Shown: positions 8,184 through 15,231 of the stretch, one piece after another
Layout of the letters: each line of letters begins with the position of its first letter
Numbering within the stretch: position 1 is the first letter of the stretch
Origin: Phycisphaerales bacterium
GTDB taxonomy: Bacteria > Planctomycetota > Phycisphaerae > Phycisphaerales > SM1A02
Assembly: GCA_029247205.1 (NCBI GenBank)
Contig: JAQWLT010000009.1
Span: 124,001 to 188,000 of the forward strand
Direction: 5' to 3'
Length of the DNA: 64,000 nt
Position numbers and translations under genes: made by a program
The notes under the pieces: model-generated
What the model was told of the DNA's origin: nothing
The model's input: only the letters and a program-made list of their open reading frames with translations
The model's database searches: none

Positions 8184-11100
8184 TCATCGATGCGAGCGCG
8201 ACGCGGTGGAAATCGACCCATCAGCAAACCGCATTGCTTCAATCTCGATCAACCGATCTGTGCCATCGCGATCAGGAACTTGATCGCTGACGATGATCGT
8301 CTCGCCGTCACGCTCTACGCGGTACTCCTCGCGCGGGCCTCGGAAGACAGCTGTGTCAGTTCCTGCGCCGCCACAGAGCACATTGTTGCCGTCATTTCCA
8401 CGCAGGACGTTATCTGCGGCGTTGCCCCGGAGTTTACTCTCACGCGTGCCCGTAAGAGTTGCATCAACGTAGTACTGGGACTTGTGCGTATAGAGATGAT
8501 CCGGGTCAAAGTACATCAGGAACTCGCCTTGGAATGAAGGATCGATCAACGCTTCATACCCATGCATCATGGGTGGAAGAAAGTCCTCAAGCAATTGCTG
8601 GCCACGGGGGTCCTTCTCGAGCAGTTCGCAACGAGTCTTGGCCGTGTAGATGCCCCACATGCCTCCCGGAGCATCGTCGAAGGCGCCCCACAGTCCATAG
8701 TACGTATCAAGAACTGATGCGATGTACTCCTGCGCGAGCGAGTCTTCCTCCTCAAGTTCCGCAATCCAATCACCGACACCCGGATCAATGGGAATACCCC
8801 ATCGCCCATCGGCAATTGCAGCGCGGGCCTCACGATCGAGTGCCCGCTGATACGCAGGCAAGGCGCCTGGAATATATGTGCCGATGCCAGCATCGTGTAC
8901 CAAATGAAAGATCTCCTCGAAGCCAGCGTCACGGTGTTCCCAATCATTGGTGAGATACCACGTTGATCCATCGACCGGTGTCTCATCACGAAAGAGTGGC
9001 TGGGCATCAATATGTGGTTCATGGCCGGGCTGGTGTGATCCTGTTGGCATCATGAGCATGGCTTCGTTATCTGCCATTGCATTGGCAACCGCGGACTTGT
9101 CTGCGCCGTAGCGTGTGCCCGGCACATCGGTCAGGAAGAAACGCAGCAAGTTGCGCGCCCGCGCAACCGCAATGTCAGGAACCCCAGCCTGCGCAATGAT
9201 GCGGATGGGTTTTCCGTTCGGAGCAACTATTTTAGTCTGCTTGGTGAATCCTTCGCGACGAAGACGATGACACGAAGCTGGAATATCTATTAGTCCAAAT
9301 GCATATGAGCCCAACTCAACTGGCATGTTTGCTTGCGGAGGATCGTCAGTGATGCATCCGTAATGCATTAACTCCACTTCGGTCATCCAGTGAATGTCCT
9401 CAGGGCCAGCAGCATCAATGGTGAACCAGTAGAAAGCTTCTGGCACATCCATTTCACGGAAGAATTCGAGGTACATCTCGTGCGCCTCGTGATCACGCGG
9501 CAATTGATCACCCGCCTCACCGACACCACCCCAACTGTGGACGCCAAGCTTCCCGCCAGGCGAGACCGAACGCCGCTCGCCCGACATGAACATATCCACC
9601 CCACCCGAAGCAATTTCGCCATCTGCTGGCACATGTGTCGCAAAGCCATGTTGTCGAATCATGCGGCATGCCAGAAGACTCGAGTCATCGTCCGTCGAAC
9701 CTGGAAGGTTCTGCAACACAAGGGTGCGAACCTCTGGATGTTCTATGACTAATTGCATCACTCTTCCGGGGGTCGTCCCGTCAATCGTGCCCTCGACAAA
9801 TGCAGTGTCGCCCGCGACGTCGAAGCGAAGTGAAGCATCCCACTCGCTCAGTATGGCTATCAACTCGTCGTGCTCAACAAATCCGTCCCTATCTTCATCT
9901 GCCTCAGCATGCAGTTCTGGGTCATCGAAAGCCTCCGCTCGCGATATACGTCCGTCGCGGTCAGTGTCGCTTTCACTTCGAATCGCCGCCGCCTCCATTT
10001 CTGTGAAGAGTTCACCTTCCAACTGCATGATGCCGTCGAATTCGTTACGGCTGATCTGGTCATCTTCATTGAGATCGCGTTCACTCAACAGGGGCCACAT
10101 CGATTCGTCGATCTCTGTGGCAACGAGGTATGCGTTGCCGTCAGTATTGAGATCATGCCAGATGTCGTTCAATTCTTGCCGCTGAGAGGCTGGTGCCATC
10201 AACGCCGACCGCACCAAGTCATCCACTAACACCACGTCGCTTTCGAACGCTTCCTGCGTGCGCAGAATTGCATCCGCGGCTTCAAAGGGTTCCAGTACAC
10301 CATCTAGATTCATATCCAACAACTGCAAGGAAGGCATATGGGAGCCGTGCAAAAGTTCAGCAAGACGACGCACACCCGATCGCAAAGCGTCTTCGGCAGC
10401 CGTTGAATTGGCTAAGAAACTTCCGAACCCATGAATCATGCCGCCCGCAACCAGTAAGTCGACAGGTACGCCCGCATCGATCAGACGGACTGCATACTGC
10501 ACAGCCTCGTCTCGCAGCGGATCGCACTGAGCGGGCATGATGATGGAGGCAGGCAGCCCCACAAACGATTCGCCGCGCAGTGGCGAGAGACGCGGATCGC
10601 CCCATTGCGATCGATCCGGCGCGTAGACATCGTAGAACCACTCCATAGATTTCGTTTCAAGGAAATAGCCAGTCGCATAGGTGCGCATAGACTCGGTGTC
10701 GGCCAGTGCATCAAGCGCCGGATAGAGCAGGAACTGAGCTGCAATGGAGGGGCCCCCCTCAGTTGCGGCAGCAGATACCACCGCCGCTAGATTCCCCCCC
10801 GCACTGGCGCCTGCGACTGCAAGTCGATCAGTTTCAGTGTTCAGTTCTTCGGAGTTTGACGCAGCCCATCGCACGCTGTCGATGCAGTCGATCACCGCAG
10901 CAGGAAAGCGGTGCTGGGGCGCCCTGCGGTACTCCACACTGAGAACCGCAACGCCAGCCTCCGCAGAAATGAACCGGCAGAGCATGTCTGTGCTCTCGAG
11001 CGATCCCCAGGTCCAGCCTCCTCCATGAAACCACACCACCAGCGGCAGATGCATTTCAGGATCCGGGTGATACAAGCGGCAGGGAATATCAGCCTGTGAT

Positions 11101-11303
11101 CCCTTGATCATCAGATCTCGCACTTCGGAAAGAACCACCTCACCTGGCAGGGATACGAACGAGTCGATGGCTTTCTGAGCTTCCAATGGATCCATCTCAA
11201 AGATCGCATCAAATGCTTCCCACTTGGAATCCTGCAGAATCTTCTGCATCTCAGGGTGGGGCTGGATGCTGCAGCAAAGGGCGGCGACGGTGGCGATCAT
11301 CAT
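8184..11303 (-). CDS. Large secreted fusion: HSL-type esterase, EF-hands, ClpP/SppA-like domain, RTX repeats
   Basis: About 1039 residues from ATG 11303, preceded by GGAG; the first 17 residues (MMIATVAALCC) look like a weak signal peptide. Residues 85-320 are an alpha/beta hydrolase of the hormone-sensitive-lipase type: HGGGW at 93, nucleophile Ser167 in GASAGG, Asp261 in QCDPLRDE, His291 in MIHGF. Residues 330-485 hold five EF-hand loops (DMNLDGVLEPFE, DLNTDG, DLNEDD, DTDRDGRISRAE, DEDRDGFVEHDE). Residues 494-665 resemble periplasmic ClpP/SppA-like proteins (ASGGVDMF, GGKLGVHSW). About 300 unassigned residues follow, then RTX-type calcium repeats near 960-1005 (LRGNDGNNVLCGGAGTD). Likely an extracellular calcium-stabilised ester or peptide hydrolase. 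The order of domains is unlike anything I know. Confidence 0.85.
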   Translation of the reverse strand: MMIATVAALCCSIQPHPEMQKILQDSKWEAFDAIFEMDPLEAQKAIDSFVSLPGEVVLSEVRDLMIKGSQADIPCRLYHPDPEMHLPLVVWFHGGGWTWGSLESTDMLCRFISAEAGVAVLSVEYRRAPQHRFPAAVIDCIDSVRWAASNSEELNTETDRLAVAGASAGGNLAAVVSAAATEGGPSIAAQFLLYPALDALADTESMRTYATGYFLETKSMEWFYDVYAPDRSQWGDPRLSPLRGESFVGLPASIIMPAQCDPLRDEAVQYAVRLIDAGVPVDLLVAGGMIHGFGSFLANSTAAEDALRSGVRRLAELLHGSHMPSLQLLDMNLDGVLEPFEAADAILRTQEAFESDVVLVDDLVRSALMAPASQRQELNDIWHDLNTDGNAYLVATEIDESMWPLLSERDLNEDDQISRNEFDGIMQLEGELFTEMEAAAIRSESDTDRDGRISRAEAFDDPELHAEADEDRDGFVEHDELIAILSEWDASLRFDVAGDTAFVEGTIDGTTPGRVMQLVIEHPEVRTLVLQNLPGSTDDDSSLLACRMIRQHGFATHVPADGEIASGGVDMFMSGERRSVSPGGKLGVHSWGGVGEAGDQLPRDHEAHEMYLEFFREMDVPEAFYWFTIDAAGPEDIHWMTEVELMHYGCITDDPPQANMPVELGSYAFGLIDIPASCHRLRREGFTKQTKIVAPNGKPIRIIAQAGVPDIAVARARNLLRFFLTDVPGTRYGADKSAVANAMADNEAMLMMPTGSHQPGHEPHIDAQPLFRDETPVDGSTWYLTNDWEHRDAGFEEIFHLVHDAGIGTYIPGALPAYQRALDREARAAIADGRWGIPIDPGVGDWIAELEEEDSLAQEYIASVLDTYYGLWGAFDDAPGGMWGIYTAKTRCELLEKDPRGQQLLEDFLPPMMHGYEALIDPSFQGEFLMYFDPDHLYTHKSQYYVDATLTGTRESKLRGNAADNVLRGNDGNNVLCGGAGTDTAVFRGPREEYRVERDGETIIVSDQVPDRDGTDRLIEIEAMRFADGSISTASRSHR

Positions 11304-11389
11304 GGCAATGCTCCAATCGGTCCCGCACCATACTGCAGAGATGTCAGTGGATGACATCTCCAAGCCAAGGAGATCGTAGGCTACGCACC

Positions 11390-12394
11390 ATGCTCGCCAA
11401 CCGTCTTGCAAACCGCATGCGTCATCTTGCCAAATGGGGTCGCCGCCGTGACATTTCGTGCTTTCGATTGTACGAGCGGGACATTCCTGACTACCCGGCC
11501 ATTATTGATTGGTATGCGGATGCCGATGGGGATGATCCGACCAAAGACGGCGACGCCGTGGCGTGGCTCTTCCACCGCACCAAGGACGACACCGACGAAG
11601 AAGCACAGGCCTACCAACGCCTCGCCGAGTCGGAAATCTTGTCGGGCCTTGGTATTCAGCCGTCACGACTGCATATCAAACGTCGTGGACGGCAACGCGC
11701 AGCATCCGGCGGCCGCGAGCAGTACGAACGAGTCGGCACCGCGGCGATAACCAAGGTCATCAAAGAGTTCGATCTGCAATTCGAGATCAATCTCTCGGAC
11801 TACCTCGATGTCGGGCTCTTTCTTGACCACCGCTCACTGCGGCAGATGTTGCGAGAACGAAGTCAGGGCAAACGTGTGCTGAATCTCTTTGCCTACACGG
11901 GCGCCTTCAGTGTTGCGGCGAGGGCTGGCGGCGCTAGCGCAACAACGACGGTCGATCTGTCGGCCACTTACCTCGATTGGTATGCACGGAATCTTGCGAA
12001 TAATGGATATGCGCTCGATGAACACCATCGCTCGCTGCAAGCCGACTGCTTACAGTGGATCGATCAACATCCGGCCGAGCAGGATCGCTACGACATCGTC
12101 ATCCTCGACCCACCGACATTTTCGAACTCAAAGCGAATGGCTGCAGACTCGTTCAGTATCGAACGCGACTACGCAGGCCTGCTCAAAGCCGCTGCACGCT
12201 TTGTCGCTCCGGGTGGCGAGTTGTTCTTCTCGACCAATGCCCGGCGATTCACTCTTGACCCCACTGCCGTGCCAGGTGGCTTCGGCTGCCGCGACATCTC
12301 CAATCGAACTGTGCCCGAAGACTTTCGCAACCGCACGATCCACCGTTGCTGGCGACTTGCGGAAGGCTGGACGCAACGCACCCCCGCCCAATAA
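11390..12394 (+). CDS. 23S rRNA methyltransferase, RlmK/RlmI type
   Basis: 334 residues from ATG 11390. It is a class I SAM-dependent methyltransferase matching the C-terminal (RlmK) half of E. coli RlmKL, which makes m7G2069. The SAM site is VLNLFAYTGAFSVAARAGG, and the catalytic region ILDPPTFSNSKRM followed by SFSIERDY is nearly the RlmKL sequence. The N-terminal 110 residues (CFRLYERDIPDYPAIIDWY) match the substrate-facing part of that half. The RlmL half (THUMP plus m2G methyltransferase) is absent, so this is a stand-alone RlmK-like enzyme. It is divergent from the esterase fusion with an 86-base shared promoter gap. Earlier in-frame starts run into that neighbour and are less likely. 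Confidence 0.85.
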   Translation: MLANRLANRMRHLAKWGRRRDISCFRLYERDIPDYPAIIDWYADADGDDPTKDGDAVAWLFHRTKDDTDEEAQAYQRLAESEILSGLGIQPSRLHIKRRGRQRAASGGREQYERVGTAAITKVIKEFDLQFEINLSDYLDVGLFLDHRSLRQMLRERSQGKRVLNLFAYTGAFSVAARAGGASATTTVDLSATYLDWYARNLANNGYALDEHHRSLQADCLQWIDQHPAEQDRYDIVILDPPTFSNSKRMAADSFSIERDYAGLLKAAARFVAPGGELFFSTNARRFTLDPTAVPGGFGCRDISNRTVPEDFRNRTIHRCWRLAEGWTQRTPAQ

Positions 12395-12408
12395 TGGACG
12401 GGGGCGCG
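12377..12408 (+). other. Hairpin over the methyltransferase stop codon
   Basis: An imperfect inverted repeat, CGCACCCCCGCCCA - ATAA - TGGACGGGGGCGCG, has its loop at the TAA stop of the RlmK-like gene (12392-12394). It is GC-rich and stable but is not followed by a T-run on either strand, so it may be a weak terminator or 3'-end stabiliser for the methyltransferase mRNA. Confidence 0.4.
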
Positions 12409-12436
12409 TGATGTAGTGCAATTGATGTTCGGATGC

Positions 12437-12724
12437 TCAGGGGCAGACCGAACCAAATTCACTCAGGACAATCAGCAGGTCGTTGATATCAATCACGCCA
12501 TCTTCAAAGACATCCGCAGGACAGTCTGCGGAGCAACCGGCATCAGCACAAGAGATTCCGTCGCCGGCGTAAGACCCTTCTGCTGCGAAGCAGTATTCAA
12601 ATGTACTCATAACGCACCCACCACCGGTGGCACAGTCGCCAATAGCCTCCTGATTGACTATCAGGACAATCTCACCAACGGCGATAAGACCATGCTTGGC
12701 GACGTCGTTGTAGCGAGTAGCCAC
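12437..12724 (-). pseudogene. 3' remnant of a secreted protein with dockerin-like end
   Basis: A reverse-strand frame ends with a typical planctomycete Ca-binding tail: cysteine-rich CVMSTFEYCFAAEGSYAGDG, then CPADVFEDGVIDINDLLIVL and a terminal GSVCP. Full-length proteins of this sort are large and carry a signal peptide; here the frame is at most 95 codons, lacks any signal sequence, and its first 30 codons look non-coding. The coding-like part runs from about 12437 to 12640. It faces away from another fragment on the plus strand, suggesting a rearrangement that removed the 5' parts of both genes. Confidence 0.6.
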
Positions 12725-13237
12725 ACACCTGATGTCACCTGCCCCACCGTACAGGTGCTCGATGTGGACTGCATCGGTGTCCTATCACCATGGGACTTCG
12801 ACCTGACGATCGGTGTGAGCAATATGGACCCAACCACGTCCATCACCAGCGTCACGATGACCTCGCCGACTGGCACCACGCTGACCCCTGATCATGTCAC
12901 GATGTCATTGCCGCCACTGCACTCATGGTCATTTGACACAGTGCTCGAAGGTGCCGCACAGGGCTCCACCGTGTGTATCGACTTAGATGTTGCGTTCAGC
13001 AATGGCGACATCTGCACTGAAACAATCTGCATCGATCTTCCCAACTGCATCATCGTGCTCCCCGGCGATCTGGATGCCAATGGACTCGTGGACATTGACG
13101 ATCTGATAGGAGTCATCAACCGCTGGGCTGACGTCTGCGACGACGCCAATGCCAACTGTGATGGTGCAGATGTAAATGAAAACGGCGAGGTTGATATGGC
13201 GGATCTGCTGATCGTCATCAGTAACTGGTCACTGTGA
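12692..13237 (+). pseudogene. 5'-truncated secreted protein with dockerin-like domain
   Basis: The plus frame from about 12640 to 13237 reads as the C-terminal part of a secreted adhesion-like protein. It has beta-rich sequence (FDLTIGVSNMDPTTSITSV, DTVLEGAAQGSTVCIDLDV), a cysteine pair, and a C-terminal dockerin-like double loop (GDLDANGLVDIDDLIGVINRW, then ADVNENGEVDMADLLIVISNW). The first plausible ATG is 12692, with no ribosome site and no signal peptide, so the gene probably lost its 5' end. Codons upstream of 12640 in this frame are the antisense of the neighbouring remnant. It could still be expressed as a short protein, but secretion seems impossible. Confidence 0.55.
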
Positions 13238-13254
13238 ATCAACCTGCTAGTTGT

Positions 13255-13302
13255 ACAACCGCCGCGTGGAGACTTCCAAATCTCCACGCGGCGTTGTCTT
13301 TT
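13255..13302 (+). terminator. Strong rho-independent terminator between convergent genes
   Basis: A 17-base stem (ACAAC, one bulged C, GCCGCGTGGAGA) pairs with TCTCCACGCGGCGTTGT across an eight-base loop and is followed by CTTTT on the plus strand. It lies 18 bases after the dockerin-like fragment and directly after the stop of birA on the other strand, so it may serve both directions, best on the plus strand. Confidence 0.8.
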
Positions 13303-13858
13303 ATGGTTGCCACGCGTCGACCACCATGGGCACGACCATCTCCAACACTTCGATGCGATCAATCTCCACCCCCGCCTCATGCAGACTGATGGCTTGCCCT
13401 TGGAGTTCCGCCGGCCAGTCGATAGGCCCGACATTGATGCCAACGCCAATGACCGCGATGCCATCAGATTGCTCAATCAGCACGCCCGCGAGTTTCCGCC
13501 CATCCAGAAGCACATCATTGGGCGCTTTGACACGCAACCGACGCGGCAATACATCGCCCAGCGCTACGGCAATCCCCGAGGCAACCGCGCGAGACCGTTC
13601 AGGCTGCGTCGTCGCAGGCAACACCACACTGAATGCGAGGCCGGCCTCGCCAGTATCAATCCACTGATTGCCGCGCTGGCCACGCCCTGCCGTTTGACGA
13701 CCAGCCACAACGACGCTGCCAAGACCCATTGCATTGGCCGCATCTTGGGTGGATCCACAAGTAGCCATGACCCTGCCGTGTACCAGCGGCGTACCGATGC
13801 GTTCAATCAGCGTCTCCAGCCGATCCGGCCAATGCCTGATGGAGTCTAGATCACTCAC
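13301..13858 (-). CDS. birA: Biotin--[acetyl-CoA-carboxylase] ligase, short form
   Basis: 185 residues. It attaches biotin to the carboxyl carrier protein through biotinyl-AMP. The catalytic BPL domain is clear: substrate loop TAGRGQRGNQW, then KAPNDVLLDGRKLAGVLIE and GVGINVG. It lacks the N-terminal winged-helix repressor domain of E. coli BirA and also the small C-terminal SH3-like domain; at 185 residues it is shorter than most monofunctional ligases (about 235-260). It therefore cannot be a DNA-binding repressor. Its ATG overlaps the nadC stop as ATGA, so it is the second gene of a nadC-birA pair, ended by the strong hairpin at 13255-13302. Confidence 0.88.
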   Translation of the reverse strand: MSDLDSIRHWPDRLETLIERIGTPLVHGRVMATCGSTQDAANAMGLGSVVVAGRQTAGRGQRGNQWIDTGEAGLAFSVVLPATTQPERSRAVASGIAVALGDVLPRRLRVKAPNDVLLDGRKLAGVLIEQSDGIAVIGVGINVGPIDWPAELQGQAISLHEAGVEIDRIEVLEMVVPMVVDAWQP

Positions 13859-14733
13859 GTGTCCAGTCCAATGTCCAGCATCGCTGCGGCTCGTGTCAAT
13901 GCGCCCACAGCAATACGGTCCACGCCCGTCTCTGCAACACCACGCACAGCATCAAGTGTGATCCCGCCAGATGCCTCCAGTTTGATCTGTGGCGCACCGC
14001 TGTCCCGTCTCTGCACTGCCTCGCGCATCACCTCAAGCGACATGTTGTCGAGCAGAATAATGTCGACCCCGGAAGTGTTGAACACCACATCTAACTGCTC
14101 AAGTGTGTCCACTTCAACCTCAACGAAACATAGATCGCGATCCGCACGCGCATGAGCAATGGCCTCTTCGAGACGTCCTTGCATCGCTGCCAATGAAAGC
14201 CCAGCAAAGTGGTTGTCCTTGAAGAGTGCTGCATCATGCAGACCCATTCGATGTGAAGTCCCCCCGCCACATACGACGGCATATTTATCCCACACCCGCA
14301 AACCGGGCATAGTCTTCCGTGTATCTGTGATTACCGCGTTGGTCCCTGCGATGGCATCGACAAACTCGCGGGTGCAACTCGCAACGCCAGCCAATCGGCC
14401 AAGCATATTCAGGATCGTCCGCTCGCAGCCAAGTATCCGGGCGAGGTTGCCCGAGAGTGTGGCAAGCACATCGCCCTCGACTGCACATGCCCCGTCTTCC
14501 AACACAGCATCAAGGGACAACCCATATACGCCTGCGAGCAAGCCACGAGCGAGTGGTTCAAGCCCGCACAGGACCAACGACTCTCGGGCAACAAGACGTA
14601 AGGTTCTCTCTTCATCAGCACGGCACACCACCTGGCTTGTGATGTCGCCTTTATTGAGGCCATCCTCGGCCATCCAGCGATGAAGGTCTTCGACGATCAG
14701 TTCAGTTGGCAACAACGTGGACCTCTGCATCAT
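13855..14733 (-). CDS. nadC: Nicotinate-nucleotide pyrophosphorylase (carboxylating)
   Basis: About 292 residues from ATG 14733 (MMQRSTLLPTEL). It converts quinolinate and PRPP to nicotinate mononucleotide in de novo NAD synthesis. Family hallmarks: GDITSQVV near the N-terminus, RTILNMLGRLAGVAS, ITDTRKTMPGLR (quinolinate-binding Arg and Lys), GGGTSHRMGLHDAALFKDNH, VEVEVDTLEQ, LLDNMS and LEASGGITLDAV. All key residues are present and the length is normal. It starts 56 bases from the divergent HIT gene and overlaps birA by four bases. No nadA or nadB is present in the window. Confidence 0.93.
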   Translation of the reverse strand: MMQRSTLLPTELIVEDLHRWMAEDGLNKGDITSQVVCRADEERTLRLVARESLVLCGLEPLARGLLAGVYGLSLDAVLEDGACAVEGDVLATLSGNLARILGCERTILNMLGRLAGVASCTREFVDAIAGTNAVITDTRKTMPGLRVWDKYAVVCGGGTSHRMGLHDAALFKDNHFAGLSLAAMQGRLEEAIAHARADRDLCFVEVEVDTLEQLDVVFNTSGVDIILLDNMSLEVMREAVQRRDSGAPQIKLEASGGITLDAVRGVAETGVDRIAVGALTRAAAMLDIGLDT

Positions 14734-14788
14734 CGGAGTATAGAAGCCGCCGGCACCGGGCTGACGGAGCAGCGAGTACGCTGCCTTG

Positions 14789-15214
14789 ATGACTGCCGAA
14801 CCGACCATCTTCGGACGCATCCTCGACGGCGAGATCCCATGCCACCGTGTCTACGAGGACGAACATGTACTGGCATTTCTCGATGTGGGGCCGCTCAGCC
14901 TCGGGCACGTACTGGTGATCCCGAAGGAACGGGTCGCCTTTCTGCACGAGCTCTCTGATGAGGCCGGCGCGGCGATTGGACGTGTACTGCCTCGCATTAC
15001 CCGCGCGGTGATGGATGTAACCGGATGCGCCGATTACAACGTGCTTCAGAACAATGGCGCGGCAGCAAATCAGGCCGTCTTCCATGTGCACTTCCACATC
15101 ATTCCAAAATACGCTGACGGCAGTGGTCTGAACATCGAGTGGAAGGCTGGCAACTTGATACAGGGCGAGTCGCTTGCTGGTGCCATTGCCGACGCGGTCG
15201 ACACCGACAATTGA
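14789..15214 (+). CDS. HIT-family nucleotide hydrolase
   Basis: 141 residues from ATG 14789; an in-frame TTG lies one codon upstream. The histidine-triad active site HVHFHIIPK is near residue 98, preceded by YNVLQNNGAAANQAVFH, the usual HIT arrangement. An N-terminal TIFGRILDGEIPCHRVYEDEH segment is typical of the Hint/YcfF-HinT branch, which hydrolyses AMP-lysine-type phosphoramidates and related nucleotides. Length is normal, slightly extended. It is divergent from nadC and convergent with ppdK (17 bases between stops). The physiological substrate is not known. Confidence 0.9.
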   Translation: MTAEPTIFGRILDGEIPCHRVYEDEHVLAFLDVGPLSLGHVLVIPKERVAFLHELSDEAGAAIGRVLPRITRAVMDVTGCADYNVLQNNGAAANQAVFHVHFHIIPKYADGSGLNIEWKAGNLIQGESLAGAIADAVDTDN

Positions 15215-15231
15215 ACTGCGACTTGACGGCC

